Shown here in pieces: positions 26,591-38,166 of a stretch of 50,586 nucleotides of DNA (position 1 is the first letter of the stretch; every line of letters starts with the position of its first letter). The stretch lies in the NCBI GenBank assembly GCA_946405145.1, contig CAMJGE010000014.1:1-50586 (forward strand), written 5' to 3'. The DNA comes from an uncultured Prevotella sp. Lineage in GTDB: Bacteria; Bacteroidota; Bacteroidia; Bacteroidales; Bacteroidaceae. Position numbers and translations under genes: made by a program. The notes under the pieces are model-generated. The model was not told where the DNA came from and searched no databases. It worked only from the letters and a program-made list of their open reading frames with translations.

Positions 26591-28612
26591 ATGATGAAAA
26601 AATTAATGATGGTCGTGGTTATGGCCTTGGTAAGTATGGCTGGCACGGCACAAAACTTTAGAGCGAATCTTGATGAAAGTGTTAAACCTGGTGATGACTT
26701 TTGGCAGTATGCCGTAGGCACATGGCTGAAGAACAACCCGCTGGACAAGGAACATTCATCGAACGGCGCATTCATCGATCTGGAGGAGCTGAACAAGACA
26801 CGCATCAATGCGCTGATCATGAAGTATGCAGAACAGAAAGACCTGCCTCAGGGTAGCGACGGACAGAAGATCGGTGCGCTCTATCGCCTCTATATGGACA
26901 GCGTGGGCCGTAACAAGATGGGGTATGAGCCCATCGTGCCTTATCTGGAACAGGTGCGTGCCGTCAAGACCCGTGAGGAGATGTTGAAGGTGATGTACGA
27001 ACTCGATGGCAAGGGCTTTAGCACTGCCCCCTTTGGCCTGAGCCTGGGGCAGAACCCCCTCAACTCGTCGGAGTATTTGATTGATGCCGGCCATGGTGGT
27101 GTATCATTGCCACAGGAATATTATACCGAGCCCAACGAACAGCAGAAGGTTGTGGTGGAGGCTATCAAGAGCCTGAACAAAGACTTCCTGAAGATGGTGG
27201 GCAACAGCGAGGCCGATGCCGAGCGCAAGATGCAGGCAGCTTGGGCCATCGAGCACAGGATTGGCATCAAGACGTTGAACCAGGTGGATAGACGCGATTT
27301 GCAGAAGACCATCCACGTGATGCCATGGGAGCAGTTGCTGCAAGACTTCAAGGGTATCGACTGGGTAGCCTATCGCGACGCTCTGGATATGCCTAAGGAT
27401 ATCGACAAGGTGGATGTAGGTCAGCTGGAGCCACTACATGAGGTGGAGAAGGTGCTGGCTGAGACCAGTATCGAAGATCTGAAAGCCTATATGGAGATGA
27501 AGGTCGTCAGGAGTTTCGGTCGTCGTTTCCTGAGCGATGCTTTTGAAAACCGTGCTTTCGAGGCAATGAAGGCCATCACGGGTGTGCAGGAACAACAGCC
27601 CCGTTGGAAACGTGCAGTCAATATCGTCAGCGGCAATCTGGGCGAGACCATCGGTAAGCTTTATGTGGCAGAGTATTTCCCCGAGTCTAGCAAGCAGCGT
27701 GTCTATCGTTTGGTAAAAGACTTGCAGCAGGCTTTCGAGGACCGGTTGAAAGAGAACACCTGGATGAGTGACTCCACCAAGGCCAAGGCACTGGAGAAAC
27801 TGCATGCCATCTATATCAACGTGGGTTATCCCGACAAATGGGAGGATCTGGAAATGTTCATTGACATCCGGGAGGATCAGAACCTCGTGGAGAACTTCAT
27901 CCGCATCAATCAGGAGTCACGAGCAGCCGAATTCCGTAAGTACTGGCACAAACCAGTAGATAAAACTCAGATGGGTTGCACACCCCAGGAGGTGAATGCC
28001 TTCTACAACCCGCTGTTCAACAGCATCAACTTCCCTGCAGCCATCTTGCAGCCCCCGTTCTTTGATCCAGAGGCTGATTATGTCTGCAACTACGGTGCCG
28101 TTGGTACTGTCATCGGCCACGAGATGAGCCACGGCTTCGACGACCAGGGCTGTGAGTTCGACAAGGACGGTAATATGAAGAACTGGTGGGCAGCTGAGGA
28201 CAAAGCCAAATACGAGGAGCGTACAAAGGTGCTCGCCGACTGGTTCTCGAAACAGGAGGCTCTGCCCGGACTCTTTGTGAACGGTGAGAAGACGCTTGGT
28301 GAGAACATCGGCGACAACGGTGGTCTGCAGATAGCCTACCGTGCTTTCCAGAACCGCATGAAGCAGGAGCCTCTGAACACGATCGACGGCTTTACCCCTG
28401 CCCAGCGATTCTATCTGGCTTACGCCCGTGTCTGGGCGAGCAACACCACGACAGAGTCCCTCGACGCTCAGGTAAACAGCGATGTCCACTCTCCCGATAT
28501 GTTCCGCGTGAATGCCGCCCTGCCAATGATCGACAGCTGGTACGACGCCTTCAACATCCAACCCACCGACAAGATGTTCATCCCCAAGGAGAAACGGGCT
28601 ATGGTATGGTGA
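26591..28612 (+). CDS. pepO: M13-family zinc metallopeptidase (PepO/neprilysin-like), copy 2
   Basis: A 673-residue protein with signal peptide ending MAGTAQ. The zinc site is in VIGHEMSHGFDDQGCEF (about residue 508), the third ligand in GENIGDNGG, and the C-terminus in NSDVHSPDMFRVN. The stretch coding for SMAGTAQNFRANLDESVKPG is almost base-for-base the same as in the inverted copy at 15116-17131. Divergence is greatest in the middle (about residues 140-330). It is a secreted oligopeptidase. It is followed after 63 nt by the first carboxylesterase and may be co-transcribed with it. Confidence 0.95.
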   Translation: MMKKLMMVVVMALVSMAGTAQNFRANLDESVKPGDDFWQYAVGTWLKNNPLDKEHSSNGAFIDLEELNKTRINALIMKYAEQKDLPQGSDGQKIGALYRLYMDSVGRNKMGYEPIVPYLEQVRAVKTREEMLKVMYELDGKGFSTAPFGLSLGQNPLNSSEYLIDAGHGGVSLPQEYYTEPNEQQKVVVEAIKSLNKDFLKMVGNSEADAERKMQAAWAIEHRIGIKTLNQVDRRDLQKTIHVMPWEQLLQDFKGIDWVAYRDALDMPKDIDKVDVGQLEPLHEVEKVLAETSIEDLKAYMEMKVVRSFGRRFLSDAFENRAFEAMKAITGVQEQQPRWKRAVNIVSGNLGETIGKLYVAEYFPESSKQRVYRLVKDLQQAFEDRLKENTWMSDSTKAKALEKLHAIYINVGYPDKWEDLEMFIDIREDQNLVENFIRINQESRAAEFRKYWHKPVDKTQMGCTPQEVNAFYNPLFNSINFPAAILQPPFFDPEADYVCNYGAVGTVIGHEMSHGFDDQGCEFDKDGNMKNWWAAEDKAKYEERTKVLADWFSKQEALPGLFVNGEKTLGENIGDNGGLQIAYRAFQNRMKQEPLNTIDGFTPAQRFYLAYARVWASNTTTESLDAQVNSDVHSPDMFRVNAALPMIDSWYDAFNIQPTDKMFIPKEKRAMVW

Positions 28613-28675
28613 TGAAAAGGCCAGGATGTACCGCTATAAGTAAAGAAATTGTAATAACTAAAATATTGTAATAGA

Positions 28676-30265
28676 ATGAGTGAAATAGAAAAACAACTGA
28701 CACCTCAGTATGGTGAGAATCAGAAGATTACAGACGGCAATTACGACCAGTCGTTAGCCGTCAAGTGTATTAATGGAACCTTCGTCGGCAAGAAGGCAGA
28801 GAACATCATTTCCTATAAAGGCATTCCGTTTGTAGGTCAGCAGCCAGTCGGCAACCTGCGCTGGAAAGCCCCAGTAGAAGTAACGCCTAACGACGGTGTC
28901 TATGAAGCCTATTACTATGGTAAGGCTCCCGTCCAGGAGGTGGGCGACCCAGCTGCTGAATATGGAACAGGCGAGGACTGTCTGTACCTGAACGTTTGGC
29001 GGACTGACGAGGAGGCTTTAAAGAAGAAGCCGGTCATTGTATGGATTTACGGTGGCGCATTTGACGTAGGTGGAGCGACAGACCCGATGTACGATATGAC
29101 CAATTTCCTGAATGAAAATCCTGATGTCATTGTCGTGACCCTTAATTACAGAATCAATGTCTTCGGGTTCTTCCACCTGTCGCACCTGTCAGACGGCAAG
29201 GACTATCCTGATGCCCAGAACCTGGGACTTTTGGATCAGCTGAAGGGCTTGAAGTGGGTTCACGAGAATATCGCAGCCTTTGGTGGCGACCCCGACAATG
29301 TGACCATCTGGGGTGAGTCTGCCGGTGCAGGAAGCTGTACGCTGCTTTCGCTGATTAAGGGCTCTCATCAGTATTTCAAGCGTGTCATCGCACAGAGTGG
29401 CGCTCCCGCCCAGACGAGAAGTAAGGAGCAAGCCATCGCATGTACGAACAACCTGATGGAGAAACTCGGCTGTAAGACTGTCGCCGACCTGTTGAAGATC
29501 AGTGCCGAGGATATCATGAAAGTGTGGGCACCTATGCTCGGGTTATATAATGTACTCGGCGTACGCACCATGCCGGAGAGAGACGGTATCTACTTGCCGC
29601 TTGATCCGTGGGAGGCATACGCGAACGGCGCTGCTAAGGACATCGCGTTCCTTCAGGGTTGTAACAAGGATGAAATGAATACCTTCATGGGAGCCATCGG
29701 CGTGGAAGCCTGGAATGCGTGGGCCGAAGGGCGCACGGCAGAGAAGTTCGCCCAGCTGACCGACAAGGAGAAGGCATTGGTGGAGAGCTATCTCAACGAC
29801 ATCCAGGGAGAAAGCTATGAACCTACCGTCAACCTGTTCAGTCTGTTGATGTTTATCGCTCCGCAGATCAGATTGTCGGATGAACAGGCCAAGGCTGGCG
29901 GCAAATCATACACCTACTACTACAGGATAGAATCCTCCCAGCCGTACATCAAGGCCGGCCATGCGTCAGAACTGCCAGTAGTGTTTGCTCATCCGGAGAT
30001 CCAGGAGTTCACGGGAAGAGCATACGACGAGACCTTCAGTAAGACCATGCGCAAAATGTGGGTTCAGTTTGCCAAGACCGGTAATCCGTCGCTCAGCGCA
30101 GCCGAATCACCTGACGGTAAAGCAAAGGAGTGGCCGCTCTACGACCTGAAGGACCGACAGGTGATGGTGCTCGACGAACATGACATCCATCAGGCAAAGG
30201 AGTCTGAGTTGAAGATTGTGGATTGGGAGAGGACTTATTTCCTGACCAACTACTATATGCCTTGA
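28676..30265 (+). CDS. Type-B carboxylesterase, tandem copy 1
   Basis: A 529-residue alpha/beta hydrolase. Nucleophile Ser is in WGESAGAGS (about residue 214), oxyanion region in VWIYGGAFDVGG, EDCLYLNVW just before it, the acid in GCNKDEMNTF and the catalytic His in AGHASELPVVF. There is no signal peptide at this start (MSEIEKQLTP), so it is cytoplasmic unless a further upstream leader is used. The substrate is unknown; para-nitrobenzyl- or acetyl-ester hydrolysis is typical of the family. It is strongly similar to the next esterase gene including its 3' flank, so the two arose by tandem duplication. Confidence 0.9.
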   Translation: MSEIEKQLTPQYGENQKITDGNYDQSLAVKCINGTFVGKKAENIISYKGIPFVGQQPVGNLRWKAPVEVTPNDGVYEAYYYGKAPVQEVGDPAAEYGTGEDCLYLNVWRTDEEALKKKPVIVWIYGGAFDVGGATDPMYDMTNFLNENPDVIVVTLNYRINVFGFFHLSHLSDGKDYPDAQNLGLLDQLKGLKWVHENIAAFGGDPDNVTIWGESAGAGSCTLLSLIKGSHQYFKRVIAQSGAPAQTRSKEQAIACTNNLMEKLGCKTVADLLKISAEDIMKVWAPMLGLYNVLGVRTMPERDGIYLPLDPWEAYANGAAKDIAFLQGCNKDEMNTFMGAIGVEAWNAWAEGRTAEKFAQLTDKEKALVESYLNDIQGESYEPTVNLFSLLMFIAPQIRLSDEQAKAGGKSYTYYYRIESSQPYIKAGHASELPVVFAHPEIQEFTGRAYDETFSKTMRKMWVQFAKTGNPSLSAAESPDGKAKEWPLYDLKDRQVMVLDEHDIHQAKESELKIVDWERTYFLTNYYMP

Positions 30266-30272
30266 CAAGTTA

Positions 30273-30315
30273 GCTGCATCCTATTCTGTCAAGTATTTCA
30301 GAAGTAGGATGCAGC
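30273..30315 (+). terminator. Hairpin after carboxylesterase copy 1
   Basis: GCTGCATCCTA (30273-30283) pairs perfectly with TAGGATGCAGC (30305-30315). The following tail is CTTCT, a weaker T run than in the sister hairpin at 32257-32305. Confidence 0.65.
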
Positions 30316-30328
30316 CTTCTATAACATC

Positions 30329-30394
30329 GCGCCAGGCATCAGGGACAGGCATCGATGATTTCCTGTTCCAGATGGAAGCTCTTATTAGCTACTT
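30329..30394 (-). pseudogene. Scrap of a thioesterase gene left by tandem duplication
   Basis: About 66 nt reproduce two pieces of the intact thioesterase gene: the segment matching 32381-32404 joined directly to the segment matching about 32478-32519, with the 70-odd nt between them lost at a shared CAT. It is non-coding. It shows that the duplicated unit once extended past the esterase into the thioesterase 3' end. Confidence 0.7.
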
Positions 30395-30433
30395 GTTGTA
30401 ATAAACAAATATTAACCCTTTACAATTATATTA

Positions 30434-30649
30434 ATGATGAGAAAAAGAGAAAAGTGGATACTTGCAGCCGTTTTGATCTGCGGCACAATGGTTCTGGTAT
30501 CATGTTCCGACAATGCCGATAATTCGGCCGATAGCGGGAAAACCAAGACTGTCGGCAGTGCCAGCTTCCACGAAAACGACTATCCGCTGTATTACTTCAA
30601 TATCAAGGCCAATGCAGCCGCGAGAGTAGCAGCTTATCTAAGTAAATAA
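30434..30649 (+). CDS. Small lipoprotein, function unknown
   Basis: A 71-residue protein. Basic start MMRKREKW, hydrophobic core and lipobox LVSC (Cys at about 24) predict a lipoprotein, followed by an Asp/Asn/Ser linker and a 35-residue C-terminus with FHENDYPLYYFNIKANA. It sits 19 nt before the second esterase, which lacks a signal peptide, in a different frame. It may be a lost or split-off export leader of an ancestral esterase, or an independent small lipoprotein. Both are inference. Confidence 0.6.
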   Translation: MMRKREKWILAAVLICGTMVLVSCSDNADNSADSGKTKTVGSASFHENDYPLYYFNIKANAAARVAAYLSK

Positions 30650-30668
30650 TAACTAAAAGAAAAAAACA

Positions 30669-32249
30669 ATGGATGCCCAAGAGATTAGAGACGCGCTGCA
30701 CGGTATGTACGGCGGCGAGAACAAACAGATTACCGATGGCAATTACGACAAGTCGTTGGCTGTCAAGTGTATTAACGGTACTTTCGTAGGTCGGAAGAAT
30801 GATAATATCATCGTCTATAGAGGTATTCCCTATGTGGGTAAACAACCTGTCGGCGAACTGCGTTGGAAGGCCCCTGTGGATGCTGTTCCCAACGACGGTG
30901 TCTATGAGGCCTATTACAATGCGAAGAGCAGCTACGGCAACCCGTCGTTTGAGGTAGGTTCACTCTATTATCTGAGTGAAGACAGCCTGTATCTCAACGT
31001 ATTTAAGGCTGATGACGCAACAACGGAGAAGAAGCCCGTCATGGTATGGATTCACGGCGGAGCCTTTGAGTCAGGCGGTACCATCGACCCGATGTTCGAC
31101 TGTGTCAATTTCATGAAGGAAAATCCCGAGGTCATCGTCGTCACCATCGCCTACAGACTCGGCGTCATGGGTTTCCTGCATCTGTCGCACCTGCCTGACG
31201 GCAAGGAATACACCGACTCACAGAACCTCGGCCTTCTGGATCAGCAGAAGGCACTGAAGTGGGTACACGAGAACATTGCAGCCTTCGGCGGCGACCCCGA
31301 CAATGTGACCATCTTCGGCGAGTCTGCCGGTGCCGCAAGCTGCACTCTGCAGCCACTGGTGCCTGGCTCACAGCAGTATTTCAAACGACTTATTGCCGAG
31401 AGCGGTTCAGTGAACCAGGCGAGGACACCAGAAGAGGCTATCGAGTGTACCAATAAACTGATGGACGTGCTCGGTTGTAAGACCGTTGCCGACCTCATGA
31501 AGGTGAGCGGCGACAAGCTCCTGGAAGCCTCTGCCATCAACTTCGTACACCAGGTGCCCGAAAGAGACGGAAGGATTCTGCCTACAGATACCTTTGAGGC
31601 TTATGCTAACGGTGCAGCTAACGATTTGGAGATTCTGGTAGGCTGCAACAAGGACGAGATGAACTTCTTCGTGTCAAGCTTCGGCAAGGAAGGCTGGGAT
31701 AATTGGATTGCAGGGCGCAAGCAGGAGAAGTTTGCGCATTTGTCCCCAGAAGACAAGGCGCTTGCCGAGAGCTACATGAAAGATGTGAAGGGTGACTACT
31801 TCCAGCCAGACAGCAGTCTCTTCAGCCAGGTGTGGTTTAATGCACCAATCATCAGAATCTCGGAGGAGCAGACCAAGGGTGGTGGCAAGGCATACACCTA
31901 TTACTTCACGCCTGAGTCGCCCGACCCCATCATGAAATGCGGACATGCCATAGAGCTTGCGGTAGTATTCAATCATCCAGAGATGACCGCCGACACAGGA
32001 AGGGCCTTCGATGAGACCTTCTGCAAGACCATGCGCAAAATGTGGGTGCAGTTTGCCAAGACCGGCAACCCATCGCTCACGGCAGCTGAATCGCCCGATG
32101 GAAAGGCGAAAAACTGGCCACTCTACGACCTGAAGGAGAAACAGGTGATGGTGCTCGATGAGTTCGACATCCATCCGGCAAAAGAAGCTGATGTGAAGAT
32201 AGTAGACTGGGAGAGGACCTATCCTCTGACCAAGCTTTATATGCTTTGA
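30669..32249 (+). CDS. Type-B carboxylesterase, tandem copy 2
   Basis: A 526-residue protein. Nucleophile Ser in FGESAGAAS (about 218), oxyanion segment VWIHGGAFESGG, EDSLYLNVF, acid in GCNKDEMNFF, and His in CGHAIELAVVF. No signal peptide. Long blocks are identical in type to copy 1, for example FAKTGNPSL and AAESPDGKAK near the end, while the substrate-gorge regions differ. The two may have different substrate ranges. It shares the transcription direction with the preceding small lipoprotein (19 nt gap). Confidence 0.9.
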   Translation: MDAQEIRDALHGMYGGENKQITDGNYDKSLAVKCINGTFVGRKNDNIIVYRGIPYVGKQPVGELRWKAPVDAVPNDGVYEAYYNAKSSYGNPSFEVGSLYYLSEDSLYLNVFKADDATTEKKPVMVWIHGGAFESGGTIDPMFDCVNFMKENPEVIVVTIAYRLGVMGFLHLSHLPDGKEYTDSQNLGLLDQQKALKWVHENIAAFGGDPDNVTIFGESAGAASCTLQPLVPGSQQYFKRLIAESGSVNQARTPEEAIECTNKLMDVLGCKTVADLMKVSGDKLLEASAINFVHQVPERDGRILPTDTFEAYANGAANDLEILVGCNKDEMNFFVSSFGKEGWDNWIAGRKQEKFAHLSPEDKALAESYMKDVKGDYFQPDSSLFSQVWFNAPIIRISEEQTKGGGKAYTYYFTPESPDPIMKCGHAIELAVVFNHPEMTADTGRAFDETFCKTMRKMWVQFAKTGNPSLTAAESPDGKAKNWPLYDLKEKQVMVLDEFDIHPAKEADVKIVDWERTYPLTKLYML

Positions 32250-32256
32250 CAAGTTA

Positions 32257-32305
32257 GCTGCATTCTATTCTGTCAAGTATTACAGAAGCAGGATGCAGCT
32301 TTTTA
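32257..32305 (+). terminator. Terminator after carboxylesterase copy 2
   Basis: GCTGCATTCTA pairs with CAGGATGCAGC with one G-T pair and an outer mismatch, followed by five Ts. It is homologous to the hairpin after copy 1. Confidence 0.75.
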
Positions 32306-32347
32306 TAACATCACGCCAGGCGGATTTTGATAACTCCCTAAGGGGTG

Positions 32348-32776
32348 TTAACTCAACCCGTCATATTGGCAGATGGCTTGGCGCCAGGCATCAGGGATAG
32401 GCATTGACTTGTGTTGGATCAGATCGTAGAACACCATCACCGAGAAACAGCGGCATTTCACTTCCTGGGTATCGACATCGATGATTTCCTGTTCCAGATG
32501 GAAACTCTTATTACCTACTCTTATAACGCGCGTGCGAGCGGCAATTTGGTCGCCAGCCTTGATTTGTGAAACGAAATCAGCCTCGATCCTCACTACCACA
32601 ATAGCGACTTGTTCCCAATCCACATCCCTGCAGACTGTAGCGATGTAATCGGTCTTTGCGGTATCATAGAACTGAAAATAGACAGTGTTATTGACGTGAC
32701 CGAACTTATCCACGTCATTGAACCGAATCTGAATAGGCAGTACGTGCCTGAAACCATTGTTTACTTCTTGTGCCAT
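32348..32776 (-). CDS. Acyl-CoA thioesterase, hot-dog (4HBT) family
   Basis: A 142-residue protein starting MAQEVNNGFRHVLP. It has the 4HBT signature: IRFNDVDKFGHVNNTVYFQF (the Asp of DVDKFGHVNN is the usual catalytic position), then RIEADFVSQIKAGD, RVIRVGNKSFHLEQE and KCRCFSVMVFYD. The typical length for YbgC/FadM-like enzymes is 130-145. It would hydrolyse acyl-CoA in the cytoplasm. The ATG at 32776 is chosen because the -7 box TAACTTTG (32817-32810) lies 33 nt upstream; the longer frame runs through it. A duplicated scrap lies at 30329-30394. Confidence 0.88.
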   Translation of the reverse strand: MAQEVNNGFRHVLPIQIRFNDVDKFGHVNNTVYFQFYDTAKTDYIATVCRDVDWEQVAIVVVRIEADFVSQIKAGDQIAARTRVIRVGNKSFHLEQEIIDVDTQEVKCRCFSVMVFYDLIQHKSMPIPDAWRQAICQYDGLS

Positions 32777-32934
32777 CCCTGAAAACGTATATAACGATGA
32801 AACCGTCTGCAAAGTTAATATAAAACTTTGCACACCGAAAAACATAAACAAGGAAATTCTTTAAAACCCAACGAATCTTGACATAAATTACGCTGACATT
32901 ACGCTGGCAATAGTTTTTTGCAATTTGCACACAA

Positions 32935-32950
32935 ATGCAAACGTTTGCAT
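32935..32950. promoter_or_regulatory. Perfect 16-bp palindrome, LacI-type operator upstream of malQ
   Basis: ATGCAAACGTTTGCAT is its own reverse complement, with the central CG and AAACGTTT core typical of LacI-family operators. It lies about 62 nt upstream of the malQ -7 box TATATTTG (33005-33012), which lacks a -33 box at 20 nt. A position upstream of a weak promoter suggests activation rather than repression. Confidence 0.7.
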
Positions 32951-33004
32951 GTTCTTTGAGCCAATAACTGCGTTGTTTGCGAACCACCCTTTCAGATTTC
33001 TTCG

Positions 33005-33012
33005 TATATTTG
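33005..33012 (+). promoter_or_regulatory. -7 box of the malQ-GH97-pulA operon
   Basis: TATATTTG, 32 nt before the malQ ATG. The nearest TTTG is 25 nt upstream, which is off-spacing. Confidence 0.6.
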
Positions 33013-33044
33013 CACCAAAGTGATATAAATAACTAAAGACGAGT

Positions 33045-35720
33045 ATGAGAATCGTATTTAATCTGGAGTATCAGACTACTTTCGGAGAAGAGTTGATGCT
33101 GAACATCCTCATAGGTGAGGAAGCGGAAAAGCTTGTGATGGGGACGCTTGACGGACTCCACTGGACATGTGAATTAAAAAAGGCAGAAAAGTTCAATGAC
33201 CGTAATTACTACTATAGTGTGGTACGAGGAGAACAGGTGGCACGCACAGAGTGGCTGTCGGAGCCTCATCATCTGGACCTCACAGGATCCAAAGAATCAT
33301 GTTATGTGGTCTATGACCATTGGATCGACATCCCTGATGATGCTTTTCTCTATTCATCGGCATTTACAGAATGTGTGGCCGCCCGTGAGAAGAAATTGAG
33401 TGAGGAGACTCACTTCGACAAGACTGTCCGCCTGAAGGTGCGCGCCCCGCAGTTGCGTAACTTCGAACGGCTGGCGATCCTCGGCGACTGCGGCATCCTG
33501 GGCAACTGGGAGGCCAAGCGCGCGGTGGATATGACGGAGCACGCCAGCAACGAGTGGGTGGTGAGTCTCGACGCCGACAACCTGCCCAAGATCTTTGAGT
33601 TTAAGTTCGTAGGGCTCGACGAGGCCGTAGATGTGACACCGCTCTGGGAAGAGGGCGCAAACCGCACCATCGAACTGCCCGTGATGAAGTCGGGCGACGT
33701 GATCGTGTATGAACTGTCGCAGGCGTACTTCCCCATCTACCCGTGGAGGGGGGCCGGTACGGTGATCCCCATCTTCTCACTGCGCAGTGAGGGGAGTTTC
33801 GGTGTGGGTGACTTCGGCGACCTGAAGCTGATGGTGGATTGGTGTGCCAAGACGAAGCAGCGCGTGCTGCAGGTGCTGCCCATCAACGACACGAACATGA
33901 CCTACACCTGGCAGGACTCCTATCCCTACAACTCGATCAGCATCTATGCACTCCAGCCCCAATATACCGACTTCCGCCAGTTGCCCGCCCTGAAGGACGA
34001 GGCGCTGAAGGCGAAGTTCGAGGCGCTCAGACTGGAGCTGAACGCCCTGCCGCAGATCGACTACGAGCGGATGAATAATGCGAAGCTGGAGTATCTGCGG
34101 GCGCTCTATGCCCAGGAGGGAAAGACCATCCTGAAGAGCGAGGCCTTCAAGAAGTTCTTCGACCAGAACAAGGCTTGGCTGGTGCCTTATGCCGCCTTCT
34201 GTCATTACCGTGACCTCTACGGCACAGCCACCTTCTCAGAGTGGCCCGATCATCACGAACTGCCTGAGAGCGAGCGCGAGGCGATGACGAAGCCCACCAC
34301 CAAGCTCTACAAGGAGGTGGCCTTCTGGTATTTCGTGCAGTTCAACCTCGACCAGCAGATGCGTGCTGCCCATGCCCATGCCCGAAAGAACCGTGTGATC
34401 CTGAAGGGCGACATCCCCATCGGCATCAGTCGCGACGGTGTGGAGGCTTGGGTAGAGCCTAAGTACTTCAACCTGAACGGTCAGGCTGGAGCCCCACCCG
34501 ATGCTTTCTCGGTAAACGGACAGAACTGGGGATTCCCCACCTACAACTGGGATGCGATGATAGAGGACGGCTGTTCGTGGTGGGTTCGCCGTTTCCGCAA
34601 GATGGCGGAGTACTTCGATGCCTACCGTATCGACCACGTGCTGGGCTTCTTCCGCATCTGGGAGATTCCCATCGACGCCGTTCACGGACTGCTGGGTCAG
34701 TTCTCGCCCTCATTAGGAATGACGCGCGAGGAGATTGAGGCCTACGGACTGCAGTTCCAGGAGGACTTGTTCTTGAAGCCCTTCATCGCTGACTGGACAC
34801 TGGAAAAGATTTTCGGCGAGAAGGCTCAGTATGTGAAGGATACCTTCCTGAACCACGCCCACGACGACATCTGGGAGATGAAGCCCGAATACGACACCCA
34901 GCGTAAGGTGGAAGCCGCCTTCAAGGGCAAGACAGACCAGGAGGACCTGAACCTGCGCGACGGACTTTACGCACTGATCAGCGACGTACTCTTTGTACGC
35001 GACAGGAAGAGCGACAACAAGTTCCACCCCAGAATCGGTGTGCAGAACGACTTCATCTATCAGGCACTCTACGACAACGATAAGTACGTGTTCAACAACC
35101 TGTACAACGACTACTTCTATCGTCGCAACAACCAGTTCTGGTATCAGGAGGCGATGAAGAAACTGCCGAAGCTGACACAGGCCACCCGCATGCTGGTATG
35201 TGCGGAAGACCTGGGTATGGTGCCCGATTGCGTGCCCTGGGTGATGAACGAACTGCGCATCCTCTCGCTGGAGATCCAGTCGATGCCGAAGGATCCGACC
35301 ACGCGTTTCGGCAAACTCTCACACAACCCCTACCGTTCGGTGGATACCATCTCGACCCACGACATGGCCACGCTGCGTCAGTGGTGGGATGAGGACGAGG
35401 AGCGTTCGCAGAGTTACTTCAACACGACGCTGCGCCGTGGCGGTCCTGCACCTCGTCCGTTGCCCGGTTGGCTGGCCAAGGACATCGTGAGCCGTCACCT
35501 CACATCGCCCTCGATGCTCTGTCTGATCTCCTTCCAGGATTGGATGAGTATCGACGAGCGTCTGCGCCTGCCTGATGAGAATGGTGAGCGCATCAACATC
35601 CCGGCTAATCCCCGTCACTACTGGCGCTACCGTATGCACCTGAGCATCGAGCAGCTGTTGGCTGCTGACGAGCTCAACGAAGAAATCAGCACATTAATTA
35701 CTCAAAGCGGAAGAAAATAA
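33045..35720 (+). CDS. malQ: 4-alpha-glucanotransferase (GH77, amylomaltase) with two N-terminal CBM20-like domains
   Basis: An 891-residue protein without signal peptide, so cytoplasmic. Two starch-binding CBM20-like domains occupy about residues 1-110 and 120-225 (second: LRNFERLAILGDCGILGNWE). The GH77 barrel then starts near WRGAGTVIPIFSLRSEGSFGVGD. Catalytic nucleophile Asp is in AYRIDHVLGFFRIWEIP, acid/base Glu in AEDLGMVPDCV and the stabilising Asp in STHDMATLRQWW. Two-CBM versions of this length resemble plant DPE2 and are usual in Bacteroidota. It rearranges maltodextrins after uptake. It is first gene of a starch operon with GH97 and pullulanase and has a LacI-type operator upstream. 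Confidence 0.95.
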   Translation: MRIVFNLEYQTTFGEELMLNILIGEEAEKLVMGTLDGLHWTCELKKAEKFNDRNYYYSVVRGEQVARTEWLSEPHHLDLTGSKESCYVVYDHWIDIPDDAFLYSSAFTECVAAREKKLSEETHFDKTVRLKVRAPQLRNFERLAILGDCGILGNWEAKRAVDMTEHASNEWVVSLDADNLPKIFEFKFVGLDEAVDVTPLWEEGANRTIELPVMKSGDVIVYELSQAYFPIYPWRGAGTVIPIFSLRSEGSFGVGDFGDLKLMVDWCAKTKQRVLQVLPINDTNMTYTWQDSYPYNSISIYALQPQYTDFRQLPALKDEALKAKFEALRLELNALPQIDYERMNNAKLEYLRALYAQEGKTILKSEAFKKFFDQNKAWLVPYAAFCHYRDLYGTATFSEWPDHHELPESEREAMTKPTTKLYKEVAFWYFVQFNLDQQMRAAHAHARKNRVILKGDIPIGISRDGVEAWVEPKYFNLNGQAGAPPDAFSVNGQNWGFPTYNWDAMIEDGCSWWVRRFRKMAEYFDAYRIDHVLGFFRIWEIPIDAVHGLLGQFSPSLGMTREEIEAYGLQFQEDLFLKPFIADWTLEKIFGEKAQYVKDTFLNHAHDDIWEMKPEYDTQRKVEAAFKGKTDQEDLNLRDGLYALISDVLFVRDRKSDNKFHPRIGVQNDFIYQALYDNDKYVFNNLYNDYFYRRNNQFWYQEAMKKLPKLTQATRMLVCAEDLGMVPDCVPWVMNELRILSLEIQSMPKDPTTRFGKLSHNPYRSVDTISTHDMATLRQWWDEDEERSQSYFNTTLRRGGPAPRPLPGWLAKDIVSRHLTSPSMLCLISFQDWMSIDERLRLPDENGERINIPANPRHYWRYRMHLSIEQLLAADELNEEISTLITQSGRK

Positions 35721-35721
35721 C

Positions 35722-38079
<2,358 letters not shown>

Positions 38080-38086
38080 TTTATTA

Positions 38087-38149
38087 GCAACGGACTTCAG
38101 GACTTAAGGACTTCACTAAAAAAGTCATGTAAGTCCCGTAGTCCGTTGC
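38087..38149 (+). repeat. Direct repeat plus inverted complement forming a long hairpin between GH97 and pullulanase
   Basis: GGACTT occurs three times at 8-nt spacing (38092-38112) and is followed by complementary AAGTC/AAGTCC/AGTCC units. The outer stem GCAACGGACT (38087-38096) pairs perfectly with AGTCCGTTGC (38140-38149). A T-poor tail makes it a weak terminator; in mid-operon it may attenuate transcription or stabilise the upstream mRNA. Confidence 0.75.
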
Positions 38150-38166
38150 AATTTTATATAAATATT

